DNA from: Actinomadura graeca
GTDB lineage: Bacteria; Actinomycetota; Actinomycetes; Streptosporangiales; Streptosporangiaceae
DNA length: 64,000 nucleotides
NCBI RefSeq assembly: GCF_019175365.1
Contig: NZ_CP059572.1
Coordinates: forward strand, 8,060,001 to 8,124,000
Reading direction: 5' to 3'
Shown here one piece after another: positions 9,396-17,517 of this stretch (its first letter is position 1; every line of letters starts with the position of its first letter). The translations under genes and the position numbers were made by a program. The notes below the pieces were generated by a model. That model made no database searches. It saw only the letters and a program-made list of their open reading frames with translations, and was not told the origin of the DNA.

Positions 9396-10270
9396 CCGAG
9401 TGCCCTCCGCATCCGCTCCTTGCCCACCAGGCGCAGCCCGCCGAGGATGACCAGGGCGGCGACGATCAGCAGCAGCACCGAGGCCACCGCGGCCTGCTGG
9501 GGTTCGAACAGGTTGAAGATGTCGTCGGCGATGAGGCTCGCGGTGAACGGCGCCGTGGCCCCGCCGAGCAGGACGGGTGTCAGGTAGTAGCCGATGCAGA
9601 TCACGTAGACGATCACCGTCGAGGCCAGCAGCCCGGGCAGCGCCAGCGGCGCCACCACGTCCCGCAGCGCCCGCACCCGCGAGGCGCCCATGCTCTCGGC
9701 GGCCTGGACGAGGTTCAGGTCGATGGTGACGTAGACCGCGTACAGCGGCAGCACCGCGTAGGGCAGCATCTGGTAGGTCATGCCGGCCACCACCGCGAAC
9801 CGGGTGCGCAGCAGCTGCATCGGCTCGTCGATGACGCCGAGCGACGTCAGGGTCCGGTTGACCACGCCGAAGCGTTCCAGGAGCACGGTGAAGACGTAGA
9901 TCTTCATCACCGCTCCCATCCACAGCGGCATGAACACCGCCAGCGCGATGACCATGCGGGTCGCCCGGCTCCTGGTCGTGCGCAGCGACCAGGCCAGCAC
10001 GGCGCCGACCACCACGACGATCACCGTGACGATCAGCGAGGTGACGCAGGTCGTCCACAGCGTGCGCCGCGCCGCCGGGCTGTGGAAGAAGTCGCTGAAG
10101 TTCCCGAATCCGTCGGGTTCGCCGAAGGCCGTCCGCAGCAGCTCGACGAACGGGTAGAGGATGAACACGCCGGCGGCGACGAGGAACGGTGCGATCAGCC
10201 CCAGCCCGGTCAGGCCGGAGAACGTGGACTGCCATCCCCTGGTGCGTGTTCGGCGGCTCATCCGCAGCAT
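9392..10270 (-). CDS. ABC transporter permease (PotB-type)
   Basis: A 292-residue membrane protein with six or more predicted spans. The first lies at about residues 20-45 (GLGLIAPFLVAAGVFILYP). An EAA loop is present around VQAAESMGASRVRALRDVVAPLALPG. The ATG at 10270 has GGAG eight bases upstream; an ATG three codons later is possible. It follows the binding-protein gene after a 148-base gap that holds a stem-loop, a common layout that lets the binding protein be made in excess over the membrane subunits. Confidence 0.9.
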   Translation of the reverse strand: MLRMSRRTRTRGWQSTFSGLTGLGLIAPFLVAAGVFILYPFVELLRTAFGEPDGFGNFSDFFHSPAARRTLWTTCVTSLIVTVIVVVVGAVLAWSLRTTRSRATRMVIALAVFMPLWMGAVMKIYVFTVLLERFGVVNRTLTSLGVIDEPMQLLRTRFAVVAGMTYQMLPYAVLPLYAVYVTIDLNLVQAAESMGASRVRALRDVVAPLALPGLLASTVIVYVICIGYYLTPVLLGGATAPFTASLIADDIFNLFEPQQAAVASVLLLIVAALVILGGLRLVGKERMRRALG

Positions 10271-10375
10271 GTGCTCATCTCCTGGTCATCTCCCATCCGG
10301 GCTCGTCGGTGGACGGTTCGTCGCCGGGCGTCGCGCGGCGCGGGGCGCGCCCTGAGGGGCGGCCCGGCCGGCGCG

Positions 10376-10412
10376 GCGTGCCGGTGGCGGATCCCGTTCG
10401 CCGCCGGCACGC
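10376..10412 (-). terminator. Stem-loop between binding-protein and permease genes
   Basis: Two 14-base arms (10376-10389 and 10399-10412) pair with one mismatch around a 9-base loop. The hairpin begins seven bases past the binding-protein stop codon in the direction of transcription. It has no U tract, so it more likely acts as a partial terminator or 3' stabiliser that lowers permease and ATPase expression relative to the binding protein. Confidence 0.65.
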
Positions 10413-10418
10413 CCGCCG

Positions 10419-11537
10419 TCAGCCGACGAGGATCTCGCGGAGCGCCTTCCCGAGCTCCTGCTGCTGCTTGGCCCCGGCCTTGCCGTCGACGAGGGTGACG
10501 CCGGTCTTGTTGATCGGCAGGTTCTTCACGACCTCGGGCGACAGGTACTTCTCCATGTCGCGCCCGCCGGTGCCGCTGTAGATCTTCTCGGTGAACTTCG
10601 CCTGGTTCTCCCGGTGGTTGGCGTACCACTTGATGAACTCGAAGGCGGCGTCCTTGTTCTTGGCGCCCTTGGTGACGCACCAGCCCTCGTCGAAGAGCAG
10701 GCCGCCGTTCCAGAAGAGCTTCAGTTCCGGGACCTGCTTCATCGCCGACACCAGCACGGTGTTCGGCGCCTGCATGATCGCGACCTCGCCGTCCACCACG
10801 GCCTGCTGCATCTGCGCCGGGCTCGTCGACCACACCGGGACGTTCGGCTTGATCCTCTTGAGGGCGTTCATCGCCCGGGGGACGTCGACGGGGAAGAACT
10901 GCTGGGGCGCGACCCCGTCGCCCTCCAAGGCGAACAGGCTGGTGAAGATGGGGTTGTTCGCGGTGATGCCCCTCGTCCCGGGGAAGGACTTCACGTCGAA
11001 GAACTCACGCGGGTTCGTGGGGCACTTCTTCACCAGCTTGGTGTTGCAGCCGATGAGGTTCACCGTGCCGCCGTGGTCGAGGTAGTACGGCTCCGAGGGG
11101 CTGGGCCGGATCGCGCCGTCGGCGACCACGGGCGAGATGTCGGTGACCAGCGACGGGGGGAACTTCTCGAGGTTGCCGTCCAGGACGAGCTTCGAGGTGT
11201 CCCCGCCCGGCGCCTCCAGCAGGTCCCACTCGACGTTGTTCCCGGCGCGCTGCGCGGCGACCTTGGCCGCGAAGCCGCCGCCGGGCGTGGCGATGGTCAC
11301 CTTGATCCCGGTGTCCTTTTCGAACTGGTCGTAGAAGAACTCCTTGTTCGCGGCCGTGAACGACCCGCCCCAGCCCGCGATGACCAGGGTGCGGCCGGAG
11401 CCGCCGCCGGAGTCGGAGCCCGAACCGCAGCCGGCGGCCGTGGCCGCGACGGCCGCCGCGAGCGCCCCCGCCACGAGGACCGTCAGCCGGCCGGGCCTCT
11501 CGCGCCCGCCGCGGGCGTGCATTCTCTGGGAAGACAT
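10419..11537 (-). CDS. ABC transporter substrate-binding lipoprotein (PotD-type)
   Basis: A 372-residue extracellular solute-binding protein. It has a basic N-terminus, a hydrophobic segment and a lipobox ending in Ala-Gly-Cys with the lipidated Cys at about residue 37, followed by a Gly/Ser linker. The mature part has the family-1 binding-protein layout, with VIAGWGGSFTAANKEFFYDQFEK at its start shown here only in part. The ATG at 11537 has AAGGAG nine bases upstream. It starts one base after the amidase stop, so importer and amidase share a transcript. The ligand is unknown. Confidence 0.9.
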   Translation of the reverse strand: MSSQRMHARGGRERPGRLTVLVAGALAAAVAATAAGCGSGSDSGGGSGRTLVIAGWGGSFTAANKEFFYDQFEKDTGIKVTIATPGGGFAAKVAAQRAGNNVEWDLLEAPGGDTSKLVLDGNLEKFPPSLVTDISPVVADGAIRPSPSEPYYLDHGGTVNLIGCNTKLVKKCPTNPREFFDVKSFPGTRGITANNPIFTSLFALEGDGVAPQQFFPVDVPRAMNALKRIKPNVPVWSTSPAQMQQAVVDGEVAIMQAPNTVLVSAMKQVPELKLFWNGGLLFDEGWCVTKGAKNKDAAFEFIKWYANHRENQAKFTEKIYSGTGGRDMEKYLSPEVVKNLPINKTGVTLVDGKAGAKQQQELGKALREILVG

Positions 11538-11538
11538 G

Positions 11539-13047
11539 TCATCCTGCTCCTTCTCGTGCCGTGTGCGATGACCGTGCGATCTCCCGGTGCGCGACCCTCT
11601 GGTGTGCCGGACTCTGGTGCGCGACCCCCTCGCGGGCGGCCGGCGGCACCCTGAGGTGCCAGTCGGTGCTCCGCTGGTAGGCGTCGGCGACGCGCAGTAC
11701 CGTGCTCTCACCGAACGGCCGGCCCACCACCTGGAACGACAGGGGCAGTCCGGTCGCGGTGAAGCCGCAGGGCACGGCGGCCGCGGGGAGCCCGGCGGCG
11801 TTCCACAGTCCGTGGAATCCCGGCCGCGTCAGCGCGGCGGCCATGTCGGCCGACGCGATCGGCGCGGCGGCGGTGAGCGCCACCGGTGTGAGGAGGACGT
11901 CGACCTCCGCGAAGACCTTCGCCAGGACCCGCCGGAACAGCGCCCGGACCCGCTGGGCCTGGACGTAGTCGGCGCCGGTGAAGAACGCGGCGCGCGCGAG
12001 CAGCTCGCGGGTCGACCGCCCGTACTCGTCCCACCTGCCCACCAGGTTCTTCCGGTGGTAGGCGAACGCCTCGGAGAGGAACGTGATGTTGTTCGCGTCG
12101 TTCGCCTCCTGCGCGTGGGCCACGACGACGTCGGTGAGCGTCGCGCCGGCCCGCGCCAGCTCGCCGGCGGCGCGCAGCACGCCGCCGCGGACCTCGCCGT
12201 CGAGCAGCGGCGAGTCCAGGAAGTACCGTGTCGGCACGCCGATCCGGATGCCGTCGGCCCCGCCCCCGCGCGTGTGCTCGGCGTAGCGGCCGGCCGGAAC
12301 CGGCGAGGAGTACGGGTCGCCGGGGTCGTGGCCGGCGACGGCGTCGAGGATCAGCGCGCAGTCGTAGGCGCTGCGGGCCATCGGCCCGACGGTGTCGAGG
12401 CTGAACGCGCACGGGACGACGCCGCTCTTGGGCACCCGGCCGAAGGTGACCTTCAGCCCGGTGTGGCCGTTCGCGCCGGCCGGGCCGCGCACCGACCCGC
12501 CCGTGTCGGTGCCGAGCCCGCCCAGCGCCAGCCCCGCGCTGACCGCGATGGCCGTCCCCGAGCTCGACCCCATCGGCGTGTGGCCGGGGTTCCAGGGGTT
12601 GCGGGGGAACGGGAAACGCGCCGTGCCGCCGTGCGCGGGCTCGGCGGGAAGGCCGCAGGCGAACTCGTTCGTCGTGGCCTTGCCGAGCAGGACGCTTCCC
12701 GCCGCGCGCAGCCGCGCCACGGCCGGAGCGTCCGCGCCGCCGCCCCAGCCGGGGTCGAGGACCTCGCTGTTGGCCCGGGTCGGGGCGTCGCGGGTGGCGA
12801 TGACGTCCTTGACCACCAGGGGGATCCCCTGGAGCGGCGACCGGTCGCGGCCGCGCGCGAAGTCCGCGTCGGCCTCCTCCGCCGCCGCGAGCGCCTCCGT
12901 CCCGCACACGGTGACGTAGGCGCCCAGCCCGCCGTCGAGCCGCGCGATCCGGTCGAGCACCGTCCGCGTCAGGTCCGCCGAGGTCACCGTGCCGGCGCGC
13001 AGCTCGGCGGCGGCGTCCTCGATGGTCAGCGGCAGGGGCGGTGTCAT
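11539..13047 (-). CDS. Amidase signature family hydrolase
   Basis: A 502-residue amidase-signature enzyme. The Ser-cisSer-Lys triad can be placed at Lys80 (PLVVKDV), Ser161 (MGSSSG) and Ser185 (TGGSVR). Such enzymes cleave C-N bonds in amides, ureas or related groups. The last 30 residues are His/Arg-rich and not part of the fold. It overlaps the small upstream gene as ATGA, as amidases paired with GatC/AtzG-like partners often do. In a cluster with urocanase and imidazolonepropionase but no hutF or hutG, it could act on an amide or formimino product. That role is only inferred. Confidence 0.9.
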   Translation of the reverse strand: MTPPLPLTIEDAAAELRAGTVTSADLTRTVLDRIARLDGGLGAYVTVCGTEALAAAEEADADFARGRDRSPLQGIPLVVKDVIATRDAPTRANSEVLDPGWGGGADAPAVARLRAAGSVLLGKATTNEFACGLPAEPAHGGTARFPFPRNPWNPGHTPMGSSSGTAIAVSAGLALGGLGTDTGGSVRGPAGANGHTGLKVTFGRVPKSGVVPCAFSLDTVGPMARSAYDCALILDAVAGHDPGDPYSSPVPAGRYAEHTRGGGADGIRIGVPTRYFLDSPLLDGEVRGGVLRAAGELARAGATLTDVVVAHAQEANDANNITFLSEAFAYHRKNLVGRWDEYGRSTRELLARAAFFTGADYVQAQRVRALFRRVLAKVFAEVDVLLTPVALTAAAPIASADMAAALTRPGFHGLWNAAGLPAAAVPCGFTATGLPLSFQVVGRPFGESTVLRVADAYQRSTDWHLRVPPAAREGVAHQSPAHQRVAHREIARSSHTAREGAG

Positions 13048-13280
13048 CGCGGGTGCCCGTCCTCTCCGGGCAGCGCGGAGGTCAGCGTCATGGCGACGGG
13101 GTCGGCCGGCGGGTCCTCGCGCAGGTCCAGGGCCGCCAGCGCGTCGGCCTTCGCACGCAGCACGGGGTGCCCCGCGGTGATCCGGCCGATCTCCTCCTCG
13201 GAGAGGGAGAGCCCGGCCGCGAGCAGCGCGCCGATCGCCACGGCGTTCGACGATTCAGCGGTGATATGCGGTTCACTCAC
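13044..13280 (-). CDS. Small GatC/AtzG-like amidase partner
   Basis: A 78-residue acidic helical protein encoded directly upstream of the amidase with an ATGA overlap. Its layout, with a helix ending GLSLSEEEIGRI, a second helix with LRAKADALAAL, then a Pro-rich tail with DPPADPVAMT, resembles AtzG-type (DUF4089-like) proteins, which form heterocomplexes with amidases. The match is by pattern and context, not by alignment. The start is GTG at 13280 with AAGGGG about ten bases upstream. It is divergent from the enoyl-CoA hydratase gene at 13397, so the 116-base gap probably holds promoters for both directions. Confidence 0.6.
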   Translation of the reverse strand: MSEPHITAESSNAVAIGALLAAGLSLSEEEIGRITAGHPVLRAKADALAALDLREDPPADPVAMTLTSALPGEDGHPR

Positions 13281-13396
13281 TTCGAATCGCCCCTTCGATT
13301 ACAGCCTTTTGGTCGATTGCGTTGTCCATTGCGGCGAACTTCGGTCGTCGCCTGTGGGTACGATCGACCGCGCCGCCCGACCGCGAGGAGAAGCGC

Positions 13397-14122
13397 GTGA
13401 GTACCGAACCGCTGCGTACCGATGTGAACGGCCCGGTGGGGCTGGTCGAGATCCGCAGGCCGCACCGGCGCAACGCCATCGACTCGGCGGCCGCGACGCT
13501 CCTGGCCGAGGCGGTCGCCCGCCTCGACGCCGACCCCGGCGTCACCGCGATCGTGCTGTGCGGCGAGGGCGGCGACCTCTCCTCGGGGGCCGACACGGGC
13601 GAGCCCGCGCCGGACCCGGCGGCCGTCCCGTGGCGCGAGACACCTCATGCGCGGCTGCTCCGCGCCGTGCGCACCACCGCGCTGCCGGTCGTCGCCGCGG
13701 TCGAGGGCTGGGCGCTCGGCCTGGGGCTCGGCCTCGCCGGCGCGTGCACGTACGCCGTGGCCGGCTCCTCGGCCCGCTTCGGGTTCCCCGAGGCGCGGTC
13801 CGGATACTTCCCGATGGGCGCGGTGCCCAACGTGGTCCGCCGGGTCCGGCCGGACGTCGTGCTGCGCTGGGCGCTGACCGGCCGGTACTTCGACACCGAG
13901 GAGGCCGCGGCGCACGGCCTGGTCACCGACGCCGTGCCCGCCGGGCAGGCGCTCGCGGCCGCCCTCGACCTCGCCGCCGCGCTCGGCTCGGCCCCCCGCC
14001 ACGTTGTGACCGAGGGCATGGCGTGGCTGCGGCAGTGGGCCGACCACGCCGCCCGGCCGCTCGACGAGTGGTCGGAGGCGCGCATGACCTTCGAGGGGCC
14101 GCCCGCGCGGCCGCCGCGGTGA
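13397..14122 (+). CDS. Enoyl-CoA hydratase/isomerase family protein
   Basis: A 241-residue crotonase-fold protein, the only rightward gene within the leftward arm of the island. Oxyanion-hole segments are GEGGDLSSGADTG and EGWALGLGLGLAGA, and the candidate acidic residue lies in FGFPEARSG. GTG 13397 is preserved as the start by GAGGAG six bases upstream, in preference to an ATG 25 codons earlier that would read through non-family sequence. It converges on the dioxygenase gene at 14139. The exact reaction (hydration, isomerisation or hydrolysis) cannot be decided from sequence. Confidence 0.85.
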   Translation: MSTEPLRTDVNGPVGLVEIRRPHRRNAIDSAAATLLAEAVARLDADPGVTAIVLCGEGGDLSSGADTGEPAPDPAAVPWRETPHARLLRAVRTTALPVVAAVEGWALGLGLGLAGACTYAVAGSSARFGFPEARSGYFPMGAVPNVVRRVRPDVVLRWALTGRYFDTEEAAAHGLVTDAVPAGQALAAALDLAAALGSAPRHVVTEGMAWLRQWADHAARPLDEWSEARMTFEGPPARPPR

Positions 14123-14138
14123 GGTGCCGCCGGGGTCC

Positions 14139-15128
14139 TCACGCGATCCCCGCCCGCCACCGCCGCAGGGCCGGCACCAGCGGCCGCCCGTCGGCGCCGC
14201 GGCTGATCCACAGGCGCTGAAGCCGGCGCCGGTGGCCGGGGTCCGACGGGTCGTCGACGAACCCGGTACGCGAGTGGATCACCGTGTGGTTGTTGACGAA
14301 CTCCATGTCGCCGGGCCGCGGCTCCACGTGGACCGCCGTCCCCGGGCGGCGCAGCAGCGACTCCAGGTACATCAGGCAGGTCATCTCCTCGGCGTTCAGC
14401 CGCGGGACCTCCTCGAACCGCATCGCGCTGATGATCCGCTTGGGCGACAGCGAGCAGGTCAGCGCGCCGCCGGCGACGGAGAAGATCGGCCGCGGGCTCC
14501 AGCCGGGCTCGCCGTCGGGCTGCCGGCCGTCCCAGTCGGTGGCGAAGTCCCGGTAGACCAGCTCCAGCCATTCGGGATGCTCGGCGACCAGGGCGTTGTA
14601 GATCGTCGCGGTGCTGGCCACCACGCGTGCGCCGCCGCTCCGGGCCGGGGCCAGGCACAGGTAGCCCGTGACGTCGGCGGGGTCGGTGTGGAACGGCGCG
14701 CCCGCCTTGCTGGCGTGGCTCCCGCTCCGCTGGGCGGGGTGGCGGGGGTCCTCCAGGACCTCGGCCAGGTCGCCGTCGCGGTTCTGCGGCACGACCTCGC
14801 CGATGTGCCGGGCGAGCGTCCACTGGATCCGCGACGCCTGCTCGGGCGAGTACCGCGTCCCGAGCGGGAGGCCGCGCAGGACCACGTAGCCCGCGCCGTT
14901 CTCAAGCCTCTCGACCAGGTCGGCGGCCAACCCGGCGAGGCCGGGGGCGGGAAGGTCCCCGCGCGCCGGCCCGTGGACCGGGCGGCCGGCCGCCGCGGCG
15001 AGCGCCTCGTCGGCGGCGTCCAGCTCGGCGGGGGTGAGGTGCCGCACGAACGCCTCGTCGGACGGCAGGTCGGCGGCGGTCCACACGTTCGGGCCGGTCA
15101 CCGGCCGGTTCAGTACTTGCGTGCTCAC
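14139..15128 (-). CDS. TauD/TfdA-type Fe(II)/2-oxoglutarate dioxygenase
   Basis: A 329-residue jelly-roll dioxygenase. The iron triad is visible as His147-x-Asp149 (FHTDPAD) and a distal His285 in NNHTVIHSRTGF; the 2-oxoglutarate-binding arginine should follow in the RRLQRLWIS region. The family hydroxylates or oxidatively cleaves small molecules using O2 and 2-oxoglutarate. The GTG at 15128 has AGGAG six bases upstream. It lies 31 bases after its paralogue and shares its N-terminal pattern (PVTG..VWTAAD), so the pair arose by duplication and may act on successive or related substrates. Confidence 0.9.
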   Translation of the reverse strand: MSTQVLNRPVTGPNVWTAADLPSDEAFVRHLTPAELDAADEALAAAAGRPVHGPARGDLPAPGLAGLAADLVERLENGAGYVVLRGLPLGTRYSPEQASRIQWTLARHIGEVVPQNRDGDLAEVLEDPRHPAQRSGSHASKAGAPFHTDPADVTGYLCLAPARSGGARVVASTATIYNALVAEHPEWLELVYRDFATDWDGRQPDGEPGWSPRPIFSVAGGALTCSLSPKRIISAMRFEEVPRLNAEEMTCLMYLESLLRRPGTAVHVEPRPGDMEFVNNHTVIHSRTGFVDDPSDPGHRRRLQRLWISRGADGRPLVPALRRWRAGIA

Positions 15129-15159
15129 GATGAACTCCTGATCGCTGCGGGGACGGGGG

Positions 15160-16170
15160 TCACGCCGACCGCGCCCACTCCAGGCGCGGGATGCCGCTGC
15201 GCCAGTAGTGGTACTCGGGGCACACGACCCGGCCGGTGTCGGGGCGGCTGACCCACAGGCGCAGCAGGTGCCGCTGGAAACGCGGGTCGTCGGGGTCGTC
15301 CACGAAGCCGGTGCGGCTGTGCACCGTCACGAAGTTGTTGACGAACTGGATGTCGCCGACCTCCAGCGTCATGTCCAGCGCGATCCCCGGCCGGGTCGGG
15401 ATCTCGTCGAGGAACAGCAGGCACGACACCTCACGCGCGCTGAGGCGCGGCACGTCCGGGAACCGGGTCGCGCTGATGATCCGGCCGGTGCGGTAGGCGG
15501 CCGACAGCAGGCCGTCCACGGAGGAGTACAGGCGCGAGTAGTACCAGCCGGGGCTGCCGGGCGGCTCCTCGCTGACCCAGTCGGTCGGGAACCGCTTGTA
15601 GAGGATGTCGAGCCACTCCGGGTGCTCCTCCAGCACGATGTTGTAGGCGGTCATCGCGCTGGCGACGAGGCTGATGCCCCCGCTCCGCGCCTGGTTCAGG
15701 CACATCAGCCCGACGATGTCGGTCTGGTCGGTGTGGAACGCGGCCGCCGAGGCCGTCGCGTACCCCCGCGCGTTGTGGCCCTTGGCGCCGAGGTTCCGGA
15801 TGTGCCCGATCAGCTCGCCCTTGCGGTTCTGGGGGACCAGCTCGCCCATGTGCAGGCCGATGGCCCAGTAGATCTTCGTGGCCTCCTCGACGCTGTAGCG
15901 GTCGTGGATCGGCAGGCCCCGCAGGAGCACGAACCCGGTGCCGTGCTCGAGCTCGTCGACGACGTCGCGGACCTTCTCCGCGAAGCCCGGCAGCGGGAAG
16001 TCGCGCTTGGACAGCCCCTGCGCCGGTGTGTCCCGGACGCCCGCCAGCGCCCGGTCGAACTCCAGGAGGTCGTCCTCGGTGAACCTCCGCGCGTAGGACT
16101 CCTCGTCGCCGATGTCGGCCGCCGTCCAGACGCTCCGCCCGGTCACCGGTTCTCTCACTGTCTCCACCAT
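15160..16170 (-). CDS. TauD/TfdA-type Fe(II)/2-oxoglutarate dioxygenase, paralogue
   Basis: A 336-residue dioxygenase with His146-x-Asp148 (FHTDQTD) and the distal His284 in VTVHSRTGF. It is clearly related to the neighbouring 14139-15128 protein across its whole length, but it has a distinct loop (IRNLGAKGHNARGYATA) before the HxD motif. The ATG at 16170 with TTGGAG upstream is favoured over an in-frame start 24 codons earlier. A 183-base gap separates it from the acyl-CoA dehydrogenase gene, so a promoter may lie there. Oxidative removal of an N- or O-alkyl group or hydroxylation of a betaine-like substrate are possible roles. Confidence 0.9.
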   Translation of the reverse strand: MVETVREPVTGRSVWTAADIGDEESYARRFTEDDLLEFDRALAGVRDTPAQGLSKRDFPLPGFAEKVRDVVDELEHGTGFVLLRGLPIHDRYSVEEATKIYWAIGLHMGELVPQNRKGELIGHIRNLGAKGHNARGYATASAAAFHTDQTDIVGLMCLNQARSGGISLVASAMTAYNIVLEEHPEWLDILYKRFPTDWVSEEPPGSPGWYYSRLYSSVDGLLSAAYRTGRIISATRFPDVPRLSAREVSCLLFLDEIPTRPGIALDMTLEVGDIQFVNNFVTVHSRTGFVDDPDDPRFQRHLLRLWVSRPDTGRVVCPEYHYWRSGIPRLEWARSA

Positions 16171-16353
16171 CACCCGAACTCCAAGAAGGGATCGACGATC
16201 ACGCGGCGGGCGCGCCACCGCGGGGGACGGCCCGCAGGGCACGTCTCGCCCAAGGCGTGGCGCCTCTCCCGTGCCACGCCGTCTGTTGTGGATCTGCCTG
16301 TTCGTTGTCGTGGCCGGCCGCCCCGCGCGGCCGGGACCATGGTCCGCTCGTGG

Positions 16354-17517
16354 CTAGACCACGGTTCCGTGCCTGTCGTGGAGCCGGGCCAGCAGTTTCG
16401 CGATGGTGAGCAGCTGGATCTGCGAGGTGCCCTCGTAGATCCGGAAGATCCGGCAGTCCCGGTAGAGACGCTCGATCTCGCTCTCCTTCACGTAGCCGTA
16501 GCCCCCGTGGATCTGGAGGGCCTTGTCGACGGCCTGGAAGCAGTTCTCGCTCGCCACGTACTTGGCGATCGAGCCCTCCCGCCGGACGTCCTCGTCCCGG
16601 TCGCGCAGCGCCGCCGCGTGGTAGGCGTGCAGGCGCCCCGACCGGACCAGCGTGTCGATCTCGGCGAGCAGCAGCTGGATCGCCTGGAGCTCGCGGATCG
16701 GGCGGCCGAACTGGATCCGCGTGGACGCGTATCCGGTCGCGAGGTCCAGGGCCCGCATCGCGACGCCGTTGGCCAGCGCCGCCACGTCGATGCGCGCGCT
16801 GTTGAGGACCTCCAGCGCGATGCGGCCGCCCTCGCCCGGATCGCCGAGCGTGGCGGACCGTTCCACCCGGACGCCGTCGAGGGACACCTCGTAGGCGTGC
16901 TCGCCGCGGATGCCGAGCTTCTCGATGGGTGAGGAGAAGCCGAGGCCCTCGGCGCCGGTGGGGACGAGGAACGCGGTGATGCCCCGGAAGCCCGCGCCGG
17001 GTTCGGTCATGGCGAACACGACGAGCACGTCGGACTCGCGGGCGTTGCTGGTGAAGGTCTTGCCGCCCGTCAGCGTCCAGCCGTCCGGCCCGGCCGTGGC
17101 GCGGGTCCGGATCCGGCTGATGTCGGAGCCGGCGTCCGGCTCGGTCAGGGCGAAGGCGGCCCGGAACGATCCGGCGGCGAGGCCGGGCAGGTACCGCTTG
17201 CGCTGCTCGGGCGAGCCGAACCCGCGCAGCGTCTCCATGCCGAGGTAGTGGCCGGCGAACACCGATCCCAGCGACGCGTCGGCGTAGGCGACCTCCTCCA
17301 TCGCGAGCACCTGGGTGACCATGTCCAGGCCCAGGCCGCCGAACTCCTCGGGGACCGTGATGCCCATGAGCCCCATGCCGGCCAGCCGGCCGACCAGCTC
17401 GGCCGGGTACTCCGCCTCGGCGTCCCGCCGCGCCGCGCCGGGCATCACCTCCTTGCGGCAGAACTCCCGCAGGGTGGCGCGGAACTCCTGCCGCTGGTCG
17501 TCGAGCAGGTCAAACAT
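16354..17517 (-). CDS. Acyl-CoA dehydrogenase
   Basis: A 387-residue flavoprotein of the standard acyl-CoA dehydrogenase length. FAD and substrate signatures are present: AFALTEPDAGSD in the middle domain and QIHGGYGYVKESEIERLYRD near the C-terminus; a catalytic Glu is expected in RIYEGTSQIQ. It introduces an alpha-beta double bond into an acyl-CoA and passes electrons to ETF. Its start overlaps the upstream CoA-transferase stop by eight bases. The two would act in sequence, loading CoA on an acid and then desaturating it. If the acid were imidazole propionate the product would be urocanyl-CoA, a hypothesis only. Confidence 0.92.
   Translation of the reverse strand: MFDLLDDQRQEFRATLREFCRKEVMPGAARRDAEAEYPAELVGRLAGMGLMGITVPEEFGGLGLDMVTQVLAMEEVAYADASLGSVFAGHYLGMETLRGFGSPEQRKRYLPGLAAGSFRAAFALTEPDAGSDISRIRTRATAGPDGWTLTGGKTFTSNARESDVLVVFAMTEPGAGFRGITAFLVPTGAEGLGFSSPIEKLGIRGEHAYEVSLDGVRVERSATLGDPGEGGRIALEVLNSARIDVAALANGVAMRALDLATGYASTRIQFGRPIRELQAIQLLLAEIDTLVRSGRLHAYHAAALRDRDEDVRREGSIAKYVASENCFQAVDKALQIHGGYGYVKESEIERLYRDCRIFRIYEGTSQIQLLTIAKLLARLHDRHGTVV

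Noticed and set aside
13281..13396. Weak inverted repeat AATCG-N6-CGATT in the divergent gap
   Set aside because: Arms of only five bases are expected by chance, so it was not listed as an operator.
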